Program-made: the position numbers and the translations under genes
Notes under the pieces: model-generated
Databases searched by the model: none
Told to the model about the DNA's origin: nothing
Seen by the model: only the letters and a program-made list of their open reading frames with translations
Assembly (NCBI RefSeq): GCF_002575655.3
Contig: NC_053037.3
Span: forward strand, 49,674,242-49,738,241
Origin: Aegilops tauschii subsp. strangulata
Lineage: Eukaryota > Streptophyta > Magnoliopsida > Poales > Poaceae
Reading direction: 5' to 3'
Length of the DNA: 64,000 nt
Shown here: positions 47,296 through 56,334 of the stretch, one piece after another
Layout: the number at the start of each line of letters is the position of its first letter
How positions within the stretch are numbered: the first letter of the stretch is position 1

Positions 47296-48085
47296 GAGAG
47301 ACAAGGAGGGAGAAGCGATACGGGCTGCTGGAATAATAGAGATAGGTGTCGCACGGAAGCCAAGAAATATGGTGATAGCATGGGTTAGCCATGTACTAGT
47401 ATGATGTAACTACACTGGGCTGCCGTGTTTCGTACTCTTCCAGTCCACTGTGGAGATGATTGGTTGATTTTATATCGCTAAATAATATAAAATATTATGA
47501 GTGCAGACGCTCCACCCCGAGGTTCCTTGCTCCTTCTTGGTCGTCGGGTATCTATGTTCTTCCACTCTATTTTTTTACGTGAGCTTTGTTCATCCTTTTG
47601 CCAACACGCGACACATCTAGCATCAAGGTCCACATGTCATGCAAGGATCGTTCCATCTATATGAAGAACACGTGGGACTGGAACTACGAGACGGACATGT
47701 ACCCAGGAGTGGACGTGCGAACCTGTGTAACGTAGCGCAGTAAGTGAAGTAGAAAGGCACAAATAGTATGAACATGCGTGGCATATAGGCATTTGTCTCT
47801 TACTACCACTAAATGTTGTACGTGCAATGCCCGGTGATGTTATGGAGTACGTGACTAAGTACTCTACTACTACTATATTAATTGGAGGCACATATTAGGT
47901 TTTATATTTGTTTACGTGCATGCCCCGAGACCTTCCAATTAGATGTGTCTTTCTCTCCGGGTCGCACTTTGTGTCGTTCATACCACTAGTACAATAGTAA
48001 TACTACGTGTGGTCTCCAACCCAGAAGTGGAGACACTCTACCACGCTGTTCATGTCCCACTCCTTTCGCTGATGTGTGCGACATC
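47296..48085. other. Intergenic, no gene recognised
   Basis: It contains GGCTGCCGTGTTTCGTACTC near 47418, a word that also opens the blocks at 48092 and 52088, so a partial copy of that unit may start here. No coding frame is supported. Confidence 0.35.
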
Positions 48086-48430
48086 CAGCACGTGCCGTGT
48101 GTTTGGCACTCCTTCGTCGTAAGAGTTGAAACGCTAGCATTCATTAGAAATAAAAAATAAATATAAATCACCAGTGATACTATACCACGCGGTTTCCTTG
48201 CTCGTCGATATCGGAAGGAATACTTCCGCTCACCGACATGTGGGACGTCGACCATCCTGGTCCACTTGCCATGCCCGCAGAACTACAAGGGAGACTCACC
48301 CCGGTCGCCGCGCCGCAGTAATTACTAATGAGCCGTCAAATCACAGGCCCAACCTTACCCACTGTGAAGTTGCTTGGACGAAGGAACCATCAGGACTTTG
48401 AATTCCGCTTCTTGAAGAAAACTAGTGTAC
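48086..48430 (+). promoter_or_regulatory. Orphan copy of the conserved upstream block (D)
   Basis: Contains CACCGACATGTGGGACGTCG, CATCCTGGTCCACTTGCCAT, CACCCCGGTCGCCGCG, CAAATCACAGGCCCAACCTT and GACGAAGGAACCATCA, in the order seen at 4895-5100. It is nearly collinear with 52084-52375, including the upstream stretch ATTAGAAATAAAAAATAAAT. No gene of the family follows within 600 bp on the plus strand. Confidence 0.5.
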
Positions 48431-48725
48431 TAGCAGTACTGCTAGCTACAGTAGTTACTCCAGCAGATGCCTCCTTTGGTTCATAGGATAGGAATTTTAT
48501 AGGAATATGAAAATCATAGGAAGTGAGATGACATGCATCTCAATTCCTATAGAGAAAGATATCACATTTGATGCATAAGATAGGAATTTTTCCATTAAGT
48601 CTAGGCTAATGTACTGGTAATTTGCTCTAAAAACTATAGTAGTAACTAGTAGTACTGTTACATGCTCGTAATTAATTAAACAAACGTATGGGCGACACAG
48701 ACACACACACTAACTACTAGTACTA

Positions 48726-48992
48726 CTACTTCTTGCGACGGCGGGCCTCTCTTGTCTTGAGTGCTTTTTGACTTTTCTGCTCCCTCTGTGCGGCTTTGGC
48801 CGCCTCTTGCTCGACCGCCCATTCGGCCTTGGCAACCACCCACATAGGTGTGAGGTCGCGAGCGGCGATGAACTCGGCACGGCGGGATGCCACCACTTGC
48901 CTACCATTCTGTGTGCGGTCGTGGGCGGCGAGGAACTCGGCGCGGCGGGATGCCATCGCTTCCTTACCGGTTAGTGTGCGGCGCGGTGGCAT
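48726..48992 (-). CDS. Small basic Arg/Ala/Lys-rich protein, unknown
   Basis: Start chosen at 48992 (MPPRRTLTGKE), although the frame is open to 49103. 88 residues, highly charged. It contains an internal near-repeat, MASRRAEFLAAHDRT versus VASRRAEFIAARDLT (about 24 residues apart), then a long helical Ala/Glu/Lys/Arg tail ending EARRRKK-TAG. It could be a coiled-coil or nucleic-acid-binding peptide, or a fragment of a larger repeat-rich protein. No splice partner was recognised and no clear promoter is visible. The composition is coding-like compared with the AT-rich flanks. Confidence 0.4.
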   Translation of the reverse strand: MPPRRTLTGKEAMASRRAEFLAAHDRTQNGRQVVASRRAEFIAARDLTPMWVVAKAEWAVEQEAAKAAQREQKSQKALKTREARRRKK

Positions 48993-49103
48993 GAACGACG
49001 CTTGGTGACAACTCTGGGGTCGAGTGGCCGGACAACCGTAAAGTGCATTGGTTTGTAAAGAGCTCAAGGACAGAAGACGAAGGAAATTTGGATTCCCCTT
49101 CAA

Positions 49104-50142
49104 TCCTGGTCATTTATTACTGAGTAAAATGCATTGGCGGTCATTGAACTTTTCTTGATAGCTTACTTTGATCGTTGTATACGAGATATGGTGATTATAT
49201 GGTCACTGGCTCAGTGTATAGCTCCGTATTTGTCTGGTTGACCAGTCAAACAGTCCGCATGTGCCTCATCAGCTCGTGTTCTTTATCTATCTTTCTATGC
49301 GGGCCTACGTGTCAGTGGAGAAAGAAATAAAAACCAAAATTATGCGTATGTGACATTACTGTTTAGACGTTTGCTGGAGGCCTCCGCGAACACCGAGCAT
49401 GTATTCACCTGGATCAACACCACCGGTCATACTCGTGACTCGGCGCCTTGCTCATGTATATCGTCCATCACAGCGACAATCTATAAAACAGCCTAGCTAG
49501 AGAGGGTACTATGGTGCGGAGTATGTACTATCGTGAGCAAACGATCATAGTGCCACTGCACACGAGTGTGTGTCTAATCGATTCGTCCATTATTCGTAAG
49601 TTATGTATGGTTATGTGGTGTCTAATGGTGGTCGTCGAATGCTAGCTGGCGACAAGAGCGGTTGCATGGACGCCTAGTTGTCAATACGTGCCGCATACGC
49701 TTCAAAGGCTCGTCATCCATGAGTTCACATTTTACCACCACGCCAGCATCTGACCGCCCTGGCCTACCGAAACCCCTTCCATCGCTAGCGCGCGCTTCCC
49801 GCCTGAAACGATCACTGTCTCTCCAGAACGTCAATGTCGCATTCACCGGCCTTAACTGCAGGTGCAGTTGGTGTGTCACTGACATGCGGGCCTAATGCCC
49901 GTTGGGCCCACATGTCAGTGAGACAAAGCACGTGCGGTTAAGTCACTGAAGCAGCGTCCGCATTCACGCCCGACGCGACCTCTCACTGGCGCCGGCATTG
50001 CAGCAGCGCGCTGGCCGAGAGAGCGCCACCAGCGCGGCATCCCAGTGCAAGCGATTGCTCCGCGTTACACCACGGCTACCGACGAACCTACTCCGGTGCC
50101 AGCCGTCCATCCGTCTGCCGCGGCTCATTGCCATTCGCCCGC
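49104..50142. other. Intergenic and upstream region of the 50234 gene
   Basis: AT-balanced to 49640, then GC-rich. 49660-49900 has open frames on both strands (77 and 87 aa) but no recognisable protein. The phrase CTGACATG(C/T)GGG with flanking CACATGTCAG at about 49878-49918 forms a short inverted repeat. Confidence 0.35.
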
Positions 50143-50150
50143 TATATTAA
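50143..50150 (+). promoter_or_regulatory. TATA box candidate of the 50234 gene
   Basis: TATATTAA about 84 bp before the ATG, in a GC-rich setting, followed by a C-rich leader with ACCATAGCC and CTTCCTTCTG. The spacing suits a transcription start near 50175. Confidence 0.5.
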
Positions 50151-50233
50151 CTTGAGCCCCGGCTCCCAACCATAGCCAAAGACCCACACTCATTCTCCTC
50201 CGGTCCCTTCCTTCTGTTGGCACCACTCCAACC

Positions 50234-50461
50234 ATGGCCTCCGGGCACTCCAAAGCTCTCTTGGACGTACTGTCGCAGGAGCAGACGAAGGACATCGGTG
50301 CCTCTGCTCCGGGCGCGCTCCAAAGCTCTCTTGGACATACTCTCGCAGGAGCAGACGAAGGAGATCGCCGGCTCCCCCCGGCCGCCCTCCGTCACCACGA
50401 GCACGAAGCCGGCGCGCGTGCGCGGGCGCAGCCGGCAGCGAGGAAGAGTAGTACATGGTAG
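50234..50461 (+). CDS. Short protein gene with a frame-shifting 70-bp tandem duplication after the start
   Basis: ATG at 50234 in ACCATGGCC context, starting MASGHSKALLDVLSQEQTKD. The segment CTCCAAAGCTCTCTTGGAC at 50248 is repeated at 50318, exactly 70 bp later, and each copy encodes SKALLD-LSQEQTK. Since 70 is not a multiple of 3, the present reading leaves the original frame and ends at 50461 (75 aa). The second copy, in the other frame, continues as EIAGSPRPPSVTTSTKPARV and ends at 50531. I infer an ancestral protein of about 75-80 residues, now probably non-functional unless a different start is used. Function unknown. Confidence 0.45.
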   Translation: MASGHSKALLDVLSQEQTKDIGASAPGALQSSLGHTLAGADEGDRRLPPAALRHHEHEAGARARAQPAARKSSTW

Positions 50462-50531
50462 GTCGCCACCACTCTGGTCCCAGGAAGGCCACCGCTCCTC
50501 CACTCAGTCGACGCCAAGCTTGGTGGGATAA

Positions 50532-52083
50532 AAATCGGTGGCCGATTAGCCGCTTGACGGCGACGTGGAGGCGGAAATCTACATAACCTTATGCTCCGGA
50601 GGAGGAGGTTATCGAGGCGGATAACGAGGAGGCAAAGGCAATGGTTGGCTTTCTCGGGTTCAGGGCCGGACATGGTGGTCGGGTCCCAGCGATCGTTTAG
50701 ATTAGGTTTATAGTAGGTTTTAGTATGGTTTGTGCGAAATATGTAATGAATTTCGTCCAGTTTATAGGAAAAGTTTTCGAAGTGTAATGAATTTCATCTG
50801 GTCAATTTGAAATTTGCTTTGTTTGCACGAATTTCATCCGGTTAGTTCATATAGTTGTCGAAAGGTATGCGGGCAGCATTGGATGGCATCCACCAGTGTC
50901 CTCGGACAGATACCGGTGTAAATTTGAGGGCCAGTGCTAGAGATGCCCTAACTATCATGCTATAATCGCTAACAGTGCTCCATTATTTCACAGGGAACAG
51001 TTATCCCTTGATCAAAATCAGATCCGCCGTGTTTCGCACTCCTCCCACGTAAGAGTGTAGACTCTTGCTTACATAAAAATGGAGCAAGTGGACGGCACTG
51101 TAGCACATCATATCACTCAAACTAGCCCGCCTAACGCGCAGGAAAGCACCGCCCTCGTCATTTTGTTCTGGATTTCTATCAATCGATCGCACGAAAATGT
51201 TACGCTTTGCAAGTTCAAAAGGAAAAGGCGGCACACTTACAACTCGTACGCGTCGCGTTCACGTCGCACCCCCGACAGTACGGCTCGCACGCCGCTCACC
51301 AGAGGGGACACGCGTTGTCTTGCATTTTCACTGACATGTGGGTCTGCAATTGAATAAACCGTCGATAGCCGAAATCTAATCGCTCAGCGGGCGTCGGCTG
51401 AGAGGAGAGAGACGGGGGAGGGAGAAGAGATCGCCCGCCCGCCGTGCACGGACTCCAAGAAATATGTGGTGAAATGTGAGGTGGGCCATGCGGGAGTCCG
51501 CACCGCTTCCAAGCCCGCTTCTTACCGCCCTGGCCCACCAGAACCCCTCCCCCACCCCGCCACCACCCCGCGCGCGCTCCCCCCTCAGAGGCTAGCTGCC
51601 CGCATTCATAGCAAGTACTACCAGTAAAATTCTGGGCTATAAAGGGCATGTACAATGGTTGATCAGATAGTCTTATCATAAGTCTTGCATGTAACTTAGA
51701 GATGACAAAAAAACATGTGTACAATGGATCATCACTTAGCCTTATCTTCAATAACTAGTTATTCCTAAAAACATGGTGAAACATACTGTGCTAAGAGATC
51801 ATATCTTGTCTTCTCGACAAGCCCGCTTATGTGGAGGAGAGAGAGGCATTGACAAAGTCAAGGAGTGGAATCTGCAGGAGCTCGTCTCTACACGTGCTCC
51901 TAGGTATAAAAAAACTAATTCTAAAAAAAGAGGCATAAAAAACAATTGTGTCTAAAAAAAGAAAGGTAAAAACATTTGAGAGGAAATAGACAAAGAGAAA
52001 GTGAGAAAAAGCTGTAACCTTATAGTCAACACTATGGTAGTATTACATGAGGAAGGAGGGAGTGGTGCACATGCCAAGTTCAC
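50532..52083. other. Intergenic, no gene recognised
   Basis: Includes the likely 3' end of the 50234 gene. A diverged repeat GAATTTCATC(T/C)GGT(C/T)A with its relative GAATTTCGTCCAG recurs at 50748-50845. A block with CCGTGTTTCGCACTCCTCC and CATATCACTCAAAC (51030-51125) is shared with 52090-52440. AGGGCATGTACAATGGTTGA near 51641 looks like a MITE border word, with a related GTGTACAATGGATCA at 51717. No convincing coding frame. Confidence 0.4.
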
Positions 52084-52375
52084 TGGGCTGCCGTGTTTCA
52101 CACTCCTCCGTCGTAACAGTGGAGACAATAGGTTTCATCAAAAATAAAAAATGAATACTCGTTGCTCGTCACTATATCGAAAAGAATACTTTCATTCACC
52201 GACATGTGGGACGTCGACCATCCTGGTACACTTGCCATGCACAAAATTATCCTGGTCCACCCCGGTCGTAGCGCAGGCTCAACCTTTCCCACTGTAAATT
52301 AGTCGGACAAAGGAACCATCATGACTTCGTTGAATTCCGCTTCTTCAAGAAAACTTACTCTACCCACAGTACTGC
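52084..52375 (+). promoter_or_regulatory. Orphan copy of the conserved upstream block (E)
   Basis: Collinear with block D: GCCGTGTTTCACACTCCTCC, CACCGACATGTGGGACGTCG, CACCCCGGTCGTAGCGCAGG, CGGACAAAGGAACCATCATG and CGCTTCTTCAAGAAAACT. No gene of the family follows before the Stowaway at 52466. Confidence 0.5.
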
Positions 52376-52465
52376 TACCACACGCGAAGACTGGACGGCA
52401 TTGTACCACGTCATATCACTAAAACCCACTAGGACAAACTAGCCCGCCTAGGATCTGTATTCCCT

Positions 52466-52528
52466 CCGTTTCAAAGTCAGTAGTACAAAGTTGACTCATC
52501 TATTTTGAAATGGAGGGACGTCTCTGTA
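52466..52528. mobile_element. Short Stowaway MITE
   Basis: Inverted ends TTCCCTCCGTTTCAAAGTCA and ATTTTGAAATGGAGGGACG around a core with AGTACAAAGTTGACTCATCT. The size (about 63 bp) shows an internal deletion of one arm. Confidence 0.7.
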
Positions 52529-53048
52529 CTGCTATGATTTTCTGTTGTACGTCTCTGTACTTTTGCTACGATTTTCCTAACCTATGAACCAAATGAGGCC
52601 TGAATGTATCCATGTCGACTATTTTCTGATCGATCACTAAGCCTACAATTTAGGAGCTTGGGCTATTGGCCAATCGGCAACGGATCAGTATAAGCGTACC
52701 ACGAGCTCATCAGCCCCAACATTTCTCTTCGGTGAGTGTTTTGCAAGTACTATAGCTCGCACAATAGCTAGCCTACTAACACCAAGAATCATTAAATAAG
52801 CCCTGCTGATATGATAAACAGTTCAAACTTACATCTAAGCATGCCATATATTACATCAAAAGCTAGTGAGGATACATCTATTTCCATAACTCGGAGAGGG
52901 TTCACATGATTCACTATCAAACAAAAGTACTAGCAAGTACCGCCCACACAAGACAGTGCACTAGCCCTAAGATGGTTTGATAACACGCATCGTTCTGGTA
53001 ATTAAACACAGGGCAATGCAAACTACCCTGAAGGATTAGCGCGACCAA
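52529..53048. other. Intergenic, 3' flank of the 53049-53754 gene
   Basis: No gene. ACCTATGAACCAAATGAGGCC at about 52582 is a border word of the same MITE type seen at 48475 (CCTTTGGTTCATAGGAT). The rest is AT-rich and probably contains the 3' untranslated region. Confidence 0.4.
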
Positions 53049-53754
53049 CTATTTCTTGTCATCGATCTCTCGGGCAATGACCACAGCACGGACAGCGGCA
53101 TGGGAATCGATCTCTGGGGCGATGTCCACAGGACTGACCGCGACATCGGAATCGATCTCTGGGGCGATGTCCAGACGATGGACAGCGGCATCGGAATCGA
53201 TCTCCGGGGCGATGCCAACAGGACGGACCGTGACATCGAAAACGATCTCTGGGGCGTTTTCCACAGGACGGGCCGCGACATCGGAATCATCAAGGACGTC
53301 CACCGGCACCTGCACAACCTTAACATATTAGCAAGCACATTGCAAATAATCAAAAACCACCACTTTCATTTTTTACCTTGTGCAGCTCACCGGGGGATCC
53401 CATCCCTCCGGGGGCCATCTCCTCGTCCTCGATGGGGGCCATCACCTTGCCAGGGGAATACTGCTTCTCAACGGCAACTATCTCCTCAAACTCGGCCTTG
53501 AGCCGCGCAAAGGTGGCCATCAGAGTTTCTGGGGTAGGCACGGTGGGGCCCATGCTGTTCTTCCAACTTTCTTTGAGGAGTTCGTCCGCCAACGTCGTCA
53601 ACTCTTTGGCCAGTGCTTGTTTCTTGGAGTTCTTCATCTCCATGGGTTGGCCCGCCAACATGGTCAACTCGTTGGTTGGTGCTCGCTTCTTGGAGATCGC
53701 TGTCTCCAGTGGGTTGTCCGCCGACAACTCTTTGCTTAGTGCTCGAGGATCCAT
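53049..53754 (-). CDS. Two-exon gene of unknown function with a 15-residue repeat tail (paralogue of the 5320 gene)
   Basis: Exon 1 is 53754-53377, starting MDPRALSKELSADN; exon 2 is 53309-53049, ending REIDDKK-TAG. The intron 53376-53310 has GT and AG ends and phase 0. The product is 212 residues. Exon 1 is charged and helical (two related Lys/Glu blocks, KKRAPTNELTMLAGQP and KKQALAKELTTLADEL), then TPETLMATFARLKAEFEEIV, matching PTPDTLTATTEM in the paralogue. Exon 2 consists of about five 15-residue repeats around IAPEIDSDAAV. A 5' UTR intron ending TTTGTCAG just before the ATG parallels the paralogue. No membrane or signal sequence. It is the most intact gene here. The family is not recognised; a DNA- or protein-binding scaffold is only a guess. 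Confidence 0.65.
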
Positions 53755-53994
53755 CAATGAACTGACAAACAAAAAGCAATCGAAAGGAAACCACAATCGC
53801 AATGAAAACGGGAAAAGAATAGGCTGTGAGAATCGCTCGGTGCTTTGCTAAAAGAAGATTATTGGAATGAAAATATAGCAGCATCACTAATTCGCCCACC
53901 TTTCCTTCGTCGTTACAGAAGAAAAATGGCAGAAGTGAGTAGCCTGGAGTGAGGTTTTCTTCAAGAAAGGGGAGAAAGGGATTCAACGAGCGTT

Positions 53995-54200
53995 CCAGTG
54001 AAATGATGGTTGCTTCGTCCAGTCCAACTTCGAGGCCACTTTACCACTGCTGGTAAAGGTGTGGGTTTTGTGATATGACGGGTCATGATGGCCACACCGG
54101 GGTGACCGGTGAGTTTCGACTGTAGCACCTCGCTGTGATTTGGTGGATGGCATGCGGGCCCGGATGCTTTGATGTCCCGCATGTAGGTAGAGCGGTTAGT
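53995..54200 (-). promoter_or_regulatory. Conserved upstream block (F) of the 53049-53754 gene
   Basis: Read on the minus strand: CATGCGGGACATC, GGGCCCGCATGCCATCCACC, TCACCCCGGTGTGG, CATATCACAAAACCCACACC, then GACGAAGCAACCATCATTTC ending about 245 bp before the ATG. Same order and orientation relative to the gene as block A. Confidence 0.6.
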
Positions 54201-55311
54201 CATATAGGAGTGGTCAATATTGTGCACCGCGACCAAGGCAGAGAGGAAAATGAGAAAACTACGTAATTAATGCATGAGTTTAATTAGGGTAGTTTTGTAA
54301 AGTACGAGATACATTCCTCCAATCGCAAAATGCCTTGGTTGATGAGATATGAGATTTGAGCCCTATAAACCGGAAGGGAGATCTGAGAATTGAGATACTG
54401 CACGCGGTGTAGTCTAGTCACTTGTTGGAATCTCTAGTATACCGCATGATTCTTTGCTTCTTCTTACTACTACATACTACTTCGCCGACATGTGGGACAG
54501 CCAGCAGCATCCGAGTCGATGTAATACGTGTCATGCACCAGATTAGAGTGCGGAACGGAAGGGGGGCATCACCCCGATCGATGGCCAGTCTCGACGCGGA
54601 GCAGTCGGTGCACCGGGAAGCGGCACACTCTCGGCCGTCGCGCCGCTTCAAAGCCGGCGCCAGCGAGAGGTCGCCTCCGCTCTGGCCGGGCATTAATGCA
54701 GCACTGACGCTCCATGGCGACGCTGACCGTTTCACGTGGGAAGCGCGCGCTGGCAAGGGAGTATAGGTTTTGAACCATTTCATGTGTAGTACTGGTAGTT
54801 TGCAAAACTACTCAATTATTGCACCCAGTTTCCTAAGAAATTGTGGTAAAAAACGTTACTCCACAGCCCGCTTCCCTTCTCCTTCCTCTTCCACCACCCG
54901 CGCACGTCCGCGGGAAGCGACCGGCCAACCCTTATATAGGAGTGCTAGCACAAAAAGATGGATGCATGACCACTAAAATTTCCAGATTAAACAGCCGCTC
55001 CGGCAGGAGTATGGCGTATGTTGTTACCATCGGCCGGGCCATGGCTACCAGGCGACGGCGACCAGAGAAGAGGCGGCGGGAGGTGAATGAATGCAGCTAC
55101 TATTTGGGTTCGCCGTCCCCCTTAAATAAATGCGCAGCATCATGTGTACCCGCGGGTGGACAAATTGTAACATACGTGTCTGCTTAAGTGGGCGTCCCGT
55201 AACTGGTGTGTGTGTGTGTGTGAGATTATGAGAGACGGAGTGCGTGTGTGCGACTCTACTCTTCGGACATGTACTCAACCTTCTGCATCAGGATATAAGT
55301 ATAATGGTATT
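54201..55311. other. Intergenic left flank of the second gypsy element
   Basis: No gene called. A partial promoter-block copy (CGCCGACATGTGGGACAGCC, 54481-54500, followed by CATCACCCCGATCGATGGCC) is on the plus strand. GC-rich frames at 54422-54783 are open on both strands and unconvincing. A (GT)n microsatellite lies at about 55206-55221. Confidence 0.4.
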
Positions 55312-55781
55312 TGTCGGTGTCAAAACCGGCGGATCTCGGGTAGGGGGTCCCGAACTGTGCGTCTGAGGCGGATGGTAAGAGGAGGCAGGCGACACAATGT
55401 TTACCCAGGTTAGGGCCCTCTCTATGGAGCTAATACCCTACTTCCTGCTTGATTGATCTTGATGATATGAGTATTACAAGAGTTGATCTACCACGAGATC
55501 GTAGAGGCTAAACCCTAGAAGCTAGCCTATGGTATGATTGTTGTTGTGCTATGGACTAAACCCTTCGGTTTATATAGACACCGGAGGGGGCTAGGGTTAC
55601 ACAGAGTCGGTTAAAAGGGAGGAGATCTACATATCCGTATTGCCAAGCTTGCCTTCCACGCCAAGGAGAGTCCCATCCGGACATGGGACGAAGTCTTCAA
55701 TCTTGTATCTTCATAGTCCATCAGTCTGGCCAAAGGATATAGTCCGGCTGTCCGAGGACCCCCTAATCTAGGACTCCCTTA
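55312..55781 (-). repeat. 3' LTR of the second gypsy element
   Basis: 470 bp. Its outer edge is TGTCGGTGTC at 55312. Its inner edge CTCCCTTA at 55774-55781 appears to be a mutated CTCCCTCA, giving TA instead of TG on the element strand. The adjacent AGCCCCTAAACC is the complement of a short polypurine tract. Confidence 0.85.
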
Positions 55782-56334
55782 GTAGCCCCTAAACCAGGCT
55801 TCAATGACGATGAGTCCGGCACGCAGATTGTCTTCGGCATTGCAAGGCGGGTTCCTCCTCCGAATACTCCATAGAAGATTTTGAACACAAGGATAGTGTC
55901 CGGCTCTGCAAAACAAATTCCACATACCACCGTAGAGAGAATAATATTTCCACAAATCTAATCTGCTGACACATTCCGCAGCATGACATCATGCTACGGC
56001 CCGGTCATTATTTGAACCGTTTTTCTCAACCAGCCGCTGCACATATTGCGAGGCGGTTTCCTTGGCACGTCTTGTCGTAGCAGAGATCATGTCCCCTTAT
56101 CACGGGATTCTCATCAATACGGGTGTGGGTAACCCAACTGCGACATCAATTACAGTGCTTGGGGAATAAGCGAGTTTACCAGGTAGGTGGGGAGGCGCAT
56201 AGTTTCCTCCGCCCTTATAAAGGGATAAGGATTCACCCTTTTCACCCACGCCTTCTTCCTCCTTGCTCATCCATTCTTGCGTACTCGAGCTCTAGTACCC
56301 AAGTTCGCGTTTTTCTCCTCAAACCACTCCAAGC

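Noticed and set aside
54422..54805. Three overlapping frames of 78-121 residues
   Set aside because: Open on both strands in GC-rich sequence next to a partial promoter block; no domain recognised.
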